Assembly: GCA_009823395.1 (NCBI GenBank) | Contig: CM020505.1 | Coordinates: 7,872,129 to 7,936,128, forward strand | Length of the DNA: 64,000 nt | Direction: 5' to 3' | Source of the DNA: Thamnaconus septentrionalis | Lineage: Eukaryota > Chordata > Actinopteri > Tetraodontiformes > Monacanthidae | Part shown: positions 15,224 through 27,349 of the stretch, piece by piece | How the letters are laid out: every line of letters begins with the position of its first letter | Numbering within the stretch: position 1 is the stretch's first letter | Translations under genes and position numbers: made by a program | Notes under the pieces: generated by a model | What the model saw: the letters and a program-made list of their open reading frames with translations, nothing else | The model's database searches: none | Told to the model about the DNA's origin: nothing

Positions 15224-15249
15224 ACGCGCGCGCGTGCGCACGCACACAC
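15224..15249. repeat. Alternating purine-pyrimidine tract (Z-DNA-prone)
   Basis: ACGCGCGCGCGTGCGCACGC followed by ACACAC is strictly alternating purine-pyrimidine and rich in CG steps, the composition most favourable to Z-DNA. Confidence 0.8.
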
Positions 15250-15765
15250 TCACACAAGACGTGCGACATTGCTCATTTACACCTCTCACACTGCCTATTT
15301 TTACTCCTCTGTTTCCTGCCTCAGCTGCAGCCATTTGAATAATGCCTGTAAGTTGTTTGTCAGAGTATGAATGTGTGCTTCGACTTTCAGAGTACCAACA
15401 GTTAGTGTGTCTGTGTGTGTGTGTATGTGTACGTGCGTTAATTTGTGGAGGTCTGTGCTTTGGCATGTGTGATTATGCAGTCGCCCCGTAAAACATAATT
15501 AGCGTGCGTTTGTCTGAGGGTGTTTCTTGTGACCAAATGAATATTTCCTTTTTCGAAACGACACGAATGCATTATGCAGCCACCGGAGTTGTTTCAGCTG
15601 CTGGTGTGAGACCAGCGGTGTGAGGCGAAAGTGTTTCACACGTTTGCACAAGACGGACAATATTGTCTTCAGAGTTAAATGCAAAAACCCAGTCAAGCAA
15701 TCGGGTAGAATATGAGATTGAATTGTGCTCTCCCTCTTTATCTCTCTCTCTCGGTCTCTCTCTTT

Positions 15766-15794
15766 CACACACACACACACACACACGCACACAC
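15766..15794. repeat. (CA)n microsatellite next to a CT-rich stretch
   Basis: A CA array interrupted once by G, preceded by a (TC)n stretch from about 15738. Confidence 0.9.
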
Positions 15795-16896
15795 TACATT
15801 AAATTATACTGTACATCTGCATTATACAAGTGTTTACATTCATAGTTTGGAGTTGTAAAATATTATAGTCGGTCACCGTTTGGAGGACATTTGATTACGG
15901 ATTTAAATAAAAAGTTTTTCGAGTTTTCTTTCGATGCAAACAACTTAATCACAAATGAAAGACGTCAGAGAAAAAAAACGAAACGTATTGGACAATTTAG
16001 TGGAGGAACAGCTTCTCAAACCAATTTGCTGTTCTGTTTCCTGTGCTTGGGAGAAAAATAGTCTGGGTGAACCCAAAACAAAGTCAGTTGTGCCTAATTT
16101 TTAGGAACACAATTACATTTTGATGCCAAACGTAATAGCTTCCTTGATTATAGCCAGACAAAAGAGTGAAGCACTACATTCATAAACTGCGGCGCTGTGG
16201 ACTTTGAGGAGGGAAAAAGAAGAAAAAAGTGCTGAAAGAAAGAAAGAGAGAAAAAAAACTCTTGCTGACTGCTGTGCTGTTTTTATAAAGCCCACAGCTT
16301 TCTCAGAGCCGCGCTGCCAGTTCATGTCTCAACTGTGCGATTGCGATATCAACAAGCCATCATGTTTACTGTGGCCTGTTCATGGCGCATTTAAAGACGG
16401 CGCGTAAAATGTTAAACGATGGAATGGTTGCTTCAAGTGCACTGGATACTGCAGCGGCAGGGCGACCAGGCAGCACCAAAAATTAACTAAATGATTTTTT
16501 TTTTTTTTTTTCTTCAGATGATGATTTATTTGTAGTGCGCTGCCACAAATAAATAAATGTCTGGGGAAAACTGCATTTTGGAATTTTTTTTTATCTTAAG
16601 TGAATTCTAGCGAGAACAAAGAGGCTTTCACAGGTACAGCTGGATGTGTAAAATTAGAGCCCCAAATCATTTGTCTTACAGTGTAAAACACAATTGTTCT
16701 TGCCAATTCAAAAAGAACAGATAGTTTTGTTTTGTTTGCACACACACACGCACACACTGCTCAAATATTTCAAACAAATTCAAGGCTAATAGCTGATACA
16801 TTTTTTGTTATTTACGTCATTCACACTAAAAATTGGTTTCTGCTTGTGGCAATCCATCTTTTTGTATTTTGGCAGGACAGATGTAATCCAAGTTAA

Positions 16897-16916
16897 TGTG
16901 TGTGTGTGTGTGTGTG
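16897..16916. repeat. (TG)10 microsatellite, pairs with an inverted CA array at 17023-17037
   Basis: A TG array followed about 105 bp later by a CA array on the same strand, so the two are inverted complements. Two short CA/GC-alternating tracts lie between them. Confidence 0.85.
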
Positions 16917-17618
16917 AGCTCGTGCGCGCACATTAGCGTTCAACACAATTATTCCTGGCAGCTGCTATCTGCCATCTTGAATCAGTTTAAGGGCACACAC
17001 ACATTTGCATGCGCGTGTGCGAACACACACACACACATCATCATCAGGTACTTAGTTGTGTCTGCGTTAGTTAAAGCATATACTCATTGCCCTGACTGTA
17101 GGGGAGATAGAACAGTGAGCTGAACTGTATGTGGCAGGCAATTACATGAGACAGCAGAGGGTCGGCCGGAGGAGCGAGAGAGAAAAAAAAGATTAAAGCC
17201 GAGGAAATCCAAGAACAGGAGACAAAGTGTTCTGCTTTGCAATAATGTCAGGGCCTCCGACATTCAAATGGCAATACGGAAAAAGCTCGTAGGCATTCAG
17301 ACACAAAGCACCTCGGAATCTTGCATCCGAACAGATTCATCTGCGGTGTGAAGGGTGAAGCCATCTGCTCATCGCACTGATCCAAACAGGTGAAGGATCC
17401 ATTCATCAACCAACTTTTCATACTTGTTCTCAGCCCGCAGCATGAATGGCAGTGCTTTGTTGCACTGGCAGAGTGAAAATCTATATGTACCACGTATAGA
17501 TTTGAACAGACAAGGCGCGTATTGACTGGGAGACGCTTTGCATGCTGATATGAATTATTTACCGAAATGCTAAGAGACTCGGTGCTAAAAAATATTCCGG
17601 TAGGAAGCTTATTATTCT

Positions 17619-17676
17619 TCTTATTATTATTATAATTATAATTATTATAATTATTATTTATTATTATTGTTATTAG
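17619..17676. repeat. (ATT)n simple repeat
   Basis: Imperfect ATT triplets mixed with ATAATT units. The Asn-rich frame on the other strand is an artefact of it. Confidence 0.85.
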
Positions 17677-19411
17677 AAAGCAATATTCATCTTGAATATT
17701 TTCTTTAAAATAATTGACTTCTGTAAAGGAGCAAGATAGTGTATTCACCCTGTTTTCATTGACTTCAGGAAAGAAGATGTTCTGTTCAGAATGAGTGACA
17801 TCACATCCCCTCTGTGTTTATTCTTCCCCTGCTCCTTGTTTACCAGCTGGGTCTGCTGCAGGTTCGTATTAATGCATGCAAATCTCCTCTCCCTCCCAGC
17901 TTTTGGAAACTGTCGGCACCCTCTGGCACCCGAGACCAAGTCAATAAACAACAAATGGCAGTGAACAGCCAGCACCTGATGCTGTTGATGACTTAGCCTG
18001 CTTCTTACATCCCCAGGTCTAGGTTTGGATACAGCAGCAGTTTTGTGTAAAGTTTTGTGTCAGGTATTTTTCTTTTTTTCAAAGGAGGAAACTGATGGGT
18101 TTGATTTAAAACCAAACTATTAATAATAAAAGGAAATCAGACTAATGCTTATTGAAAATGAGCTTCTTCAAAAGGAAGAGGTCAGTTACCCGCAACAAAA
18201 ACACGTTGCACAAGTCAGCCAATACTAAAATAAATCCCAATACACCCCACCGTCATTCAGGTGGTAACATGTAAATATGAGTGAGAAGCCCGATGAAGGC
18301 TGCAAGAGAACAAGCAATACCTCGGGCAAACCTTTAAACAGCGGGGCCCTGATTAGTGGGCCGTGATTGGACGCTGTGATGAAGGCGGAACCTAGAACCC
18401 AGAGCAACATGCAGGCAAACACAGGGCTGTGAAACTAAAAATCATCGAGAAGAAATACCCAGGAGGGACTTCCTCTCGTTTTGCAATATTATGCTGTTAC
18501 TTTGTCACTTGACATTTTCCACAAAATGGTTGCTTGGTGGAGGTTCACTGCCTGCTGGGGCCGAAGCTGATGAGGACATGCAGAGAGCCACTTTGTTGTG
18601 GCTACATGTGGTACAAAACTACAGCATCTAGCAGTGGAATGAGTCAGAAGACCGACCATTTGAATATCTTTTTTTTAGTCGGTGTCTTCTGAGCATTTGT
18701 GGTGATTTCTTTTTTGCCTGTTATTTAGCCTTTCGAATGGGAAACGTGTGAAAGCGCACTTTGGATACACTTAAGCGGTAACACAGAAACCTCATTGGAA
18801 ACAGGAATATCCCCTCATACAAGCGTGTCCAATTTAAAACACAGCTGGCTGCGAATGCAGTTGTTTAGCCAGATGATGGTCCAACATGTTCACTCGTGCA
18901 ATATCTCTGATTAAATGCTGGGGGGGGCAGTCGTGCTGTATTTCAGGAAGTGAAATGCAGAAATGGATGCCTGAGGAATGCCACTTTGTCAGTAATCACA
19001 GGGCAGAGCCATTTCTTTTTTTCCTCGACGCGCATACAATGATGTGCTCTAAAACTGTCACCTGTAATGAATCTCAGTGAATTGGGATAAAGAGCATCGA
19101 GGGGCCGTGGCGTATGGGGATGATGCATCCTTGTAAATTACATCAGAGCAGCCCCGTATTAATAAAGGATTGCCTGTATGGTTGCAGCCGAGTGTTTAAA
19201 GCAACACCTCAGTCATTTCCCCAACAGTGCCAAAGTCAATTTATATCCGGCTCTTTAATTTCAATTTTGATGAGCAAATTTTAATGTAGTCATAACGTTT
19301 TTAGCCCACATATTAGAATTTAAATTGACATGATAATTTGTTTGGGTCTCACGGTGTGATGCACTTGATTAGTTTTCTTAGGATTTACATGACAACAAGG
19401 GTGATAATTTT

Positions 19412-19412
<1 letters not shown>
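17677..19412. other. Intronic sequence with no recognised gene
   Basis: No coding similarity, repeat termini or RNA-gene signature were seen. Confidence 0.55.

Positions 19413-19486
<74 letters not shown>
19413..19486. repeat. (GT)37 microsatellite
   Basis: An uninterrupted 74-bp GT array lying about 120 bp upstream of the split hAT copy. Confidence 0.97.
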
Positions 19487-19488
<2 letters not shown>

Positions 19489-19611
19489 TGCGGGGGTGTG
19501 GGTGTTGGGGTTGTGACATTTTGTGACACAAAAATATCACTCAAAAAAATTATTACCAATGTTATTCAATATGTGTGAACCTTTTAATTGTAACAAACAG
19601 ACTTGTAATAC

Positions 19612-20808
19612 TGACAATATTAATAGTCAGTAAGGCATCAAATAGCTGAATTTCATCCATTTTTTCAGTGTTTTAAGAGTTGTTTCAATAAATGGCTCAA
19701 TACTGTGGGGCTTCAAAGACACATATTTCATTGTGACTTTGCTTTGATTCATTTTCCATTGACATTAAAGGTGACCTATTATACTAATTTTCGGGCCTTT
19801 GTATTTGATTTCTGGCCCCTCCAGAGCAACAACACATGATTCCCCTCGCTGAAAGCTTTGTAGATCTGTGTATCTCGCTGCTCGTTTCCTCATATTTCCT
19901 GCATCCCGCGAAAACGGTCTGTTTTACTTCACTCCACCCCCGGCCTCACTTAAACACTTACCGTCGGGAAGGCTTCACCCTTTAGCAGCTGTTTACTGGC
20001 TTATCCAGCTTCGTACGGACCCAGCGCGGGCTGAGTTACGGCCGGTGGACGAAGGTGGACCAATGTCCCTGGACGTTTTTTGTGCCTTCCGTGTCCCCGG
20101 AAATATATTTTACTTTGTGTACTGACCGTGTTTTTGTTTTGTATTTTTGCGAGACATTTTAATAGGGCTTAGAATGATTTCGTTTCATACTGTTGACTTG
20201 TATCAAAACACTGTCCTAGGAGAGAAAATATGTACGCAAAATCGCTGCCTCTTCAGTTTCGCTGCCAGTGAACACAACACACAAGCAGAGCACGGAGTTA
20301 GCGGTGGTGGCTAACAGTTCATCAACACGATTCAGCGGTTGTACGTTGCATATAGTCTACTAATGTTGCTTGAGGTCACAATACACTTACAGTCCTCATA
20401 CATGTTTTCAAATATTGCAAACACTTCTGGGGCAGAGCGGGGGAGGGCGGAACCAGTCCGAGAGTGTGCCTGAGCTTGGCCAAGAAAGGAGATCCGGAAC
20501 GCATTCACGTCAATGCGTTCCCAGTGTTAAAAAAACCTCCGTGAACAGAGCGTTCAGAACCTTGCCCAACAACTTCCAGGACTCACTTCCAAACGCATGA
20601 ACCTCATTATTTGGCGATTTTCGATTGTTTGATACTAGGGTTCAACATTGTAACAGTATTTAGAGCTCAGAAAAGTGGAAAAGCATCATAGGTGCCCTTT
20701 AAAGCTACATGACAGGTTGGTCCATATCGCTCACGTATATTTATAGGCCCCTCTGTCAAATTTTAAAACCCATTGTGGCCCACCAGTCAAAAAGTTTGCC
20801 CACCCCTG
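19612..20808. mobile_element. hAT-type MITE, copy 3, left-truncated and interrupted by another element
   Basis: From about 19612 the sequence matches the interior of the 50474-50857 copy: an ATTAATAGT-x-AGTAAG block, the AATAGCTG block and the GGGGCTTCAAAGACACATAT block. The match stops at 19768. It resumes after 20702 with the 3' block TTGTGGCCCACCAGTCAAAA and the terminus GTTTGCCCACCCCTG ending at 20808. The 5' terminus is not recognisable, so the copy is truncated or eroded and no target duplication could be found. Confidence 0.78.
19769..20698. mobile_element. TTAA-flanked DNA transposon fragment nested in the hAT copy (Kolobok-like, non-autonomous)
   Basis: Roughly 930 bp bounded by inverted ends: the left reads AGGTGACCTATTATAC and the right, inverted, reads AGGGCACCTATGATGC. 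TTAA occurs directly outside both ends, at 19765-19768 and 20699-20702. TTAA duplications with AGGG-type ends fit Kolobok-type elements; piggyBac also uses TTAA but starts with CC. The 85-codon frame at 19868-20125 inside it has no transposase similarity that I can see, so the copy is judged non-autonomous. Removing it rejoins the two halves of the hAT copy. Confidence 0.72.
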
Positions 20809-21454
20809 CTTTAGACTATATGCAGGCTGAAAGGACTGAATCTATAAGCATGGCTAAAGTAGAGAAGATGGGCACGTGGGAATGACCTGGACAGCAGGAC
20901 GAAGGAGGAGAAGTGAATGCGAAGAAAGAAGTAAATGGACGGAGGAGGCATAAAATAGTGGGTTGGAGGCCGAGGTTCAAGAATGAATAACAGAAAAGAG
21001 TCGCTGTAGGAGGACAAAGACGTAGATGCAAGCAGGCCTGGAGCCAAGAGGAGCGTTGAGGCAAATATGGCATCCACTGGGTCAGAACAAATCTAGAAAA
21101 TCTCCATTGTTCCGCTCATCTGTAATTTTGCAGCAGTATATTATATACAGCATTATCTCATCTTTGAATGGGGTCAAGCAGTGATGGTTTGATGGGGCAA
21201 AGCATCGCATCGTTCAGGAGGCAAGACTCAAGCAGAAGCTCATTGCTTTGAGACAGTTGTGGGTCAGCTACTGGTCAAGATGACTTGAGAGAAAAAAAAA
21301 ATCTTGATAAGAAAAATGAAGCAGCATAGAAAGGTTTACATAAGTCCAAGTAACTCAACTTTTCACAACTTACAAATGCATGCTTGCAAACAATTGATAC
21401 TTTAAACCTATTCTGAAATATTCAGGAAATTATTTATCGGAAACTACAAGCTTG

Positions 21455-21515
21455 TAGTAATAATAATAATAATAATAATGATAGTGATAATAACAATAAT
21501 AATAATAATAATAAT
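21455..21515. repeat. (AAT)n simple repeat
   Basis: AAT triplets interrupted by GATAGTGAT and AAC units. Confidence 0.88.
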
Positions 21516-21774
21516 GATACATTCAATTAACTTATCTTCTTTATCTTTAAACTTTCTGCTACACTCTGAATTCTAGTTTGGTCACAGATTATCCAGCTCT
21601 TGATGTTGTCGCCCTGCTGTTGTCGTGCGGATGGACAATAGCTGCGGCATGTTGATGTCGGGCCTGATCCGGTTGAATGCCAGCGAGCGTGCTTACGTGT
21701 GGATGTGGCCATCCATGAAATAGCTGGCTCTATCGGTGGAGGGTGGGAGAGACGCAGAGGCGGAGTGGGAAGTG

Positions 21775-22432
21775 GAAGAGGAAAAAGATAGATGGAGTAG
21801 ATCCGCGGGATGAGTGTAGATAATGGCCAGACATAATATCCGGGCAGGCGGGGGGTTGGAGTGGGGGGGGCGGAGAAGGGCGGGGAGGGTGTGGGAGGGA
21901 GGAGAGGCAGGTAAAGTGAGGTAGTGAGCAGGGCTGAATGGATAGAAATGGGTGGAAGGACATGGGAGAGGAACAAGTGCAGATAATGGGATCCCATCCA
22001 ATGTCTGGAAGCGGGAGTGGCTGAGACAGAGAGGTAAGGCTGTTTTGCACATGCGGGTAGAGTATAGATAATGCGCTCCATCTAATGCCTGGTGGGGTAA
22101 AGAATCCAGGCATGGAGAGCTGAATTGACAGGAGGAGGACGGGGATTGTCTTGTTTGAGCTTAATAATCGTGTTTTTGGGGCATTATTTTTTTTCCACTT
22201 TTATTTTTATAAATCTATGCAGATCAGTTCATGAAATAGTCCATAAGTGTTGTCGCGTCATCGGCCGATTGGGCCGGCGACGTGCGTCCAGAGACCACCA
22301 AATTTGCCGAAACGTCTCTCCGCCGGTGCCACTGAGACAGATTCCCCTCGCGTGTCCCGGCCGTGACGGATCTCTATGAGTGTACAGTGGGCAGCGCAGG
22401 TAATGGGCTTGATCTAATATCTGCTGCAGAGG
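21775..22432 (+). repeat. Purine-rich block with a dispersed, degenerate GATAATG...CTAATATCTG motif
   Basis: At 21811-21848, 21976-22014, 22060-22096 and 22391-22432 the sequence returns to a related motif: G-T/C-AGATAATGG or close variants, then within 10-20 bases a (C)ATCTAAT/ATCCAAT/ATAATATC core and CTGG/CTGC. The units are separated by purine-rich, GC-rich filler of varying length. It does not encode protein; proline/serine-rich frames on the minus strand are composition artefacts. Confidence 0.5.
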
Positions 22433-23155
22433 GGAGAGGCGCGGGGCGAAGAGGAGAGGAGACGAGGGGAGATGAATGTGTTGATGGAGAGGACTGGAGG
22501 GATGAGTTTAAAATATGGCTCGGCGTAACGTCCGGGGGACGGCGAGGGGGGTGGGGGGGGAGTGTGGTCGAAGGGCCGAACATAAATGATGAGGAGTTGG
22601 CTTTAATGCGCGGGAGGAGTGGCGGGGGGCATGGGGCTGGGGAGGGGCTGAGGTGTGTGTGGAGACCGGGGGGGGGGTCCAGAGCGAACGGGTGGGACGG
22701 GGCTTACCGGGATGTGTGTGTGATGGAGAGGCAGAGGGCCGGCAGTGCGGATCGTGGCCTAACCTCCCGGGCTGGAGGGCACACATCCATCTGACTGACC
22801 GACTTATATTCCCGATCTCTTTCCCGCAGTCTAATTAGTGGAACACAGGCCTCGCTATCCGTCTCCCCGCCTTCCGTGGCGTCCACTCCCTCTCTATTTC
22901 AGCGCTCGGGGTAATTTTGCAGGGCTTACGAGGGGGGCGGGTGGGGGGGTTTGCTGACGGCGCCTCATAGATCAGCTCACCTGCTCTCCATCCCCCCCTT
23001 GTTGGCAAGGCAAACCCTCGCACAGCCTTCACTCCTCAAACAGTTTTCTGAAAATAAAACCTGCCCACCACTCTGGGATTTTTTTATATTTTTATCCTCG
23101 CTCTCTGACAGCTATCCGTTTTTCAGGTTTAATTTCGAGACGGAACTAGACTCTC
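22433..23155. other. GC- and G-run-rich intronic block
   Basis: Many GGGG runs (for example around 22536-22561, 22621-22676 and 22931-22949) and dense CG dinucleotides. Long frames here are compositional. No domain similarity was seen on either strand. Confidence 0.45.
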
Positions 23156-23760
23156 CACGCCGAGTGCCGGCTGCTCGTTAGAGGCGTTGTTAATGGGAGC
23201 GCAACCTCGAGCCACCACTTGGGGCCGCATTTAGAAGGGAGCTACAAAAAAAACTCTGAAAAAAAAAACAACCTAGTGCTTGCCAGGCGGGTGTAATGAT
23301 ACACCGTAGGAGCGGACTGCAACAGCAACCCTGCAGACGTTCTGCCGCACAGCTTCCGACAGCTAAAGCAAGGGCGGCTGTATTCACACGGCTTCACCGA
23401 CCACAGAGGCGCTGCGACGCGTCGACATTTTGACGTAATCGATGGGAGTCGGGAGCACAGCTCAGTAAACTGCTGCTGTTCTTCCTGGCCGTCGGAAAGC
23501 GTTGTGCAAGCATTTGTTGTTTCGGAGGCGCCGGTTGCGCCGTCGCCATGCAAACAAAAGACCAGGTGCGAAGAGGTAAAAAAAAAACGTGCGCAGTGTG
23601 AAACGCGGCCTTGGACACAGTGCAACCGCGACCTCGTTCTTTAAGTTGGCGCCAAATGCTTTGACAACAGCAGAATGTGTGAGGAGAAATGTGTGCAGTA
23701 AAACAACAAATCCGTCAAACTTTCCCGCCGTCATGCGTCTCACAAAAGTAAGTGACGGAA
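23156..23760. other. CpG-rich block, no gene recognised
   Basis: CG dinucleotides are common throughout, with motifs such as GACGCGTCGAC near 23417 and GACGTAATCG. Overlapping frames in several phases have no family similarity. It could be regulatory, but nothing in the sequence proves that. Confidence 0.35.
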
Positions 23761-26700
23761 TGAAGGAATTGCCAACCTTGAGTGCTTTAATATCGCGCTG
23801 CACCTACAGAGAATGTGCACAGCACAGGGTCTGCACATCAATCTCTGGGTTTGATGCTGGGAAGATGATGTCATTGCCTTTGCCTTGTGTTTGGATGGAT
23901 GAGAATATCTATTGGAATGCTTAAGATTCCATTATAAGGCTTATCAAACCAATTTCCGTTTCATTTTTCATGAATACAGATTTCGTCCTCCAGAGCTGTG
24001 ATTTCAGCTTGAAGCCCAAAAGAGAAACTCGTTGTCTCCTCAGAGCCCAAACTTAAGGAAACATGTTATCACATTCTTACCAAAACAGCCTTTGCTAAGA
24101 AAATCTCATTTTGTAACCTGCTGACACAAAAAAAATACCGTGCTTTAAAATGCAAATGTTGCTTATTTAAGGTAACAAAAATACACCACTGTAACATTTG
24201 CATTTCCTAAAAGCTATGTTTAGATTCTCACCCCTGTATCGAACCTCAGCTATTAACATGAACTGAAAAATGAGGAGCAGTGAGGTGAAACACTCCATCT
24301 TGGGTCGGTGCTCAAGTACATAAAGAACAAAGGACATCAAGCGCAACGGTGAGTTTCTCTGATGACAGTAAAAATGATACAGGATGCAATATTTCAAGTC
24401 TTTTCACTCCTACTGGCTGCATTTAAGCTGCAGTGAACGACGCAAACCTCAAGTGGCTCAAGTGGCACCTTGTGAAGAGAGTTCTGGTGGTGAACTTCCT
24501 GTGTTGGTTTAGTGGCACGTCAACTCGGCTCACCATGTCCTCTGGTCGCTTTATGGATTCTCACATCCCTGGGACTCCTTGAGGATTTTTAAAAAAAAAC
24601 ATCTCTTACTTTGCCTTCATGTTTGAATTTTTTTGCCGCACTGTATGAAAAACACCCAAAACCAAAAACACTGACGCTGATTTTCTGAACCACTTTATTT
24701 CAGTAATCTGAATGGGGATAAGAGCCTCAACGGCTGCCACACACGTCTTAAGTGGCAGCAGACATACAAATCTTGCCTTATTAGTTGTTTGTCCTGGATG
24801 AAAGTGGCTGGTGCTTGAACTTGGAAGAATGAAGGTGTCGTTTTTCTTGACAAATTGAAAACACTGCGTTGAACTGGAACAAAAGGTTGGAGCCACCAGT
24901 AATCACCACAGTCACAATCTCTTTATTCACTCGCAGATCAATTGTTGTGTTTTTGTTTTGTTCTTTTTTTTGTACAGCTCAATAATTTTCTTTCAGAGCT
25001 TCTCAGTCCTCTCTTTTTCTAAGCGGCGCGATTATTCTTTGATGGCTTGCGATTAAAAATAAAACGGATTTCAATCGGCGAAGCAAAGGGAACAGTGAAG
25101 CGTTTGCCGCCGTCTTCGCCAGTGCGCTCGCCTCACGACATTTCAGCGAAATCCTTAAAAGTGGCGGTTGCGCCTCTAATGCTACAAGGGGAGTGGCAAA
25201 GGGCAAAACTGCGGGAGTGAGTCAGCGTCAACGCGTGTGCACGCTGCGTTGGCTTTGCCCTGTGTGTGAGTTTGCCAATGTGACCTTCTCCAGACCAGGC
25301 GTCTTACGCTGGGCTGGGCGAACAGCAGCAGGAGGTCAGTGGACATGAAAGAAAACGTGCAGTTTTCGTTCCTCTCGGTCCGCTGCAATCCCGCGGAAGT
25401 TTAGCTCTGTCACGCGCGTTCGCAAGTTTTGTGGTGAGGTTTGGGATTAAAAGTCGCAGCACTTTTCTACTCGCTTTTGCTTTCGATTTTGTCACCAATT
25501 CTTGCGGTGGTTTCAGCACAGAGCGTCCGAACGTTTTCTTTCCCTCTCTGTCCCCAAACAATCCAGAGAGGAGGCGGACACGACCCGCTGATCTGCTTTC
25601 ACTGCTCCAGTTTCTGACTCTCTTTGTCTGATAATGGCGCGCGACACCTGGGCGTGGACAAGTGGTCACTTTCTCGACAGGTTTTATGGGAAAGGTTTGC
25701 TCTGTTAGGACTGCCCGTGCAAAACATCAGGGCAGATCCACAGCCTGTCCTTATCTCTATTATATCTTCAAACAAAAATAACTGAACATTTTAGTAGAAT
25801 TAGAAGACTACGGAAGAATACGTTGCTAATAAGCAGGGTACCTTATTACCAAAGGACACTGTAACAATTGTAAAAAGAAAACCTCAACAGGATCCCTAGA
25901 ATCATCTCCTTTTAAATCATCTTGTATCAAAAATTTTGATCCAAATAAGTAATAATTCGTTTTTTCAGGAAAATGTCCTCCTGATTGCCTCTGATTAAAA
26001 TTGCTGTGCCGCTGTGAAACAATGAGAATAAAGTCTGTAAAAGTAATTCCGATTTCAACAAATGTTCTTTGATTATAAATTTACTTCCCCACAATTTATT
26101 AATTTCACAGCAAGTCTCACATTTACTATTATTCCTCTGTCGGATGTCCAACAGTGAGATGACTTCATTTTAATCAACATGCGCCATAACATTAGCAATA
26201 GTTAATTTGTGTCTCTCCTTATGACATATTAAAAGTGTTGTTTTTTTTCTCCACATTTGCAGCGGTTTTTCTGAACAAAACTTCGGCTTAGAAAAAGAAA
26301 TCCTGCAAAACATTTACTGGAAAGTCGAGCCCTTTGAAAATAATGACACTGCTACAACAATGTACAATGACCACATACTACAACAAAAAAGTCAGACAAT
26401 TTCTCCTTGGGGTTGAATTAGTATTGATATCTTAGTAGAAGTACAAGTACTGATTCTGAATCTTGAACTAGATCCTACAGCTATGACTATAACTACTACT
26501 TCTGTGTACATATGATGTGCTGGTTGCTGGTAAATACAGGCCCAACTATAACAATATTTGGCAAAAATTGTGATCACAGTACGCCTGAGATCAACAAGGC
26601 ATAGATTTGTTAAAATTATTGCCTGGATCACAATTTCCTAACATCTGGTTTTAAGGTGACCACATTCAGGCTCAAGTGCAAACTAATCCTCTGGGCTATA

Positions 26701-26814
26701 TGAGTGTTGCATATAATTCAGCAGCCAGGCATGTATTTGTTTCTTCATATTTGCCATATTCTTTTGAAACTCAAGGTCTTAGGTTGCATCAGTCAATTTT
26801 CTACCAGCCTCTCA
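23761..26814. other. Intronic sequence with no recognised gene
   Basis: AT-rich except for a CpG-rich patch at about 25020-25680 that contains many CGC/GCG motifs and no convincing exon. Open frames are short or compositional. Confidence 0.5.
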
Positions 26815-26975
26815 CGGCTGTAAGAGGCCGACGCACACCCTGGACGCAAATGAGCATCCACACTCACATTCACACCTACAAACATAATAGAGTTGCCAAC
26901 TAGCCTCATGTGTATGTCTTTGGACTGTTGTAGGAATCCAGAGACCCCAAACCCAGGAATCAAACGCACAACCTA
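26815..26975 (-). mobile_element. Teleost retroposon (RTE-type LINE or SINE sharing its tail), internal fragment
   Basis: Read on the minus strand, the order of motifs is a GATTCCTGGGTTTGGGG-like head, then the CCTACAACAGTCCAAAGAC block, AACTCTATTATGTTTGTAGG, TGTGAATGTGAGTGTGGATG and GTCCAGGGTGTGC. From memory this is the middle of a very abundant teleost repeat whose 3' end is seen at 29461-29614. The copy is diverged and lacks the terminal tail. Confidence 0.68.
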
Positions 26976-26989
26976 AATTCATGTGCCTG

Positions 26990-27010
26990 CACACACACAC
27001 ACACACACAC
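26990..27010. repeat. (CA)10 microsatellite
   Basis: A perfect CA array just downstream of the retroposon fragment. Confidence 0.9.
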
Positions 27011-27323
27011 AAACAGGCCTCAGCCTGCAGCCAGACATGGAGTTGAAGTCGAACCTTCCAAGTATTCATTCGCTCTAAAGTCTCCCAACTCAAGACGCTT
27101 CCATAAACGCTCTCCAGCGGGATGCGTGCCTCTGTTGGTGGGAAAGGTTTTTATCTCTGACGCTTTCTTGGCTGTGCCGGACTGGCAGCCGTAGTGTTGC
27201 AGTAAAGGCCAACTCTTTCAGGTTAGCAGTCGCCTTTATCACCGTAGCCCTGAGCTGTGAGGCTGACACACACACACAAGCAAAACTGCAGCCTTGTACA
27301 TGGCTAACTAAAACTACTTCACC

Positions 27324-27346
27324 AACACACACACACACACACACAC
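27324..27346. repeat. (CA)11 microsatellite
   Basis: A perfect CA array. Confidence 0.9.
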
Positions 27347-27349
27347 AGA

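Noticed and set aside
21527..22081. Long proline/serine-rich frames on the minus strand
   Set aside because: They are the complement of a purine-rich block. Three overlapping frames are open at once, as expected from composition.
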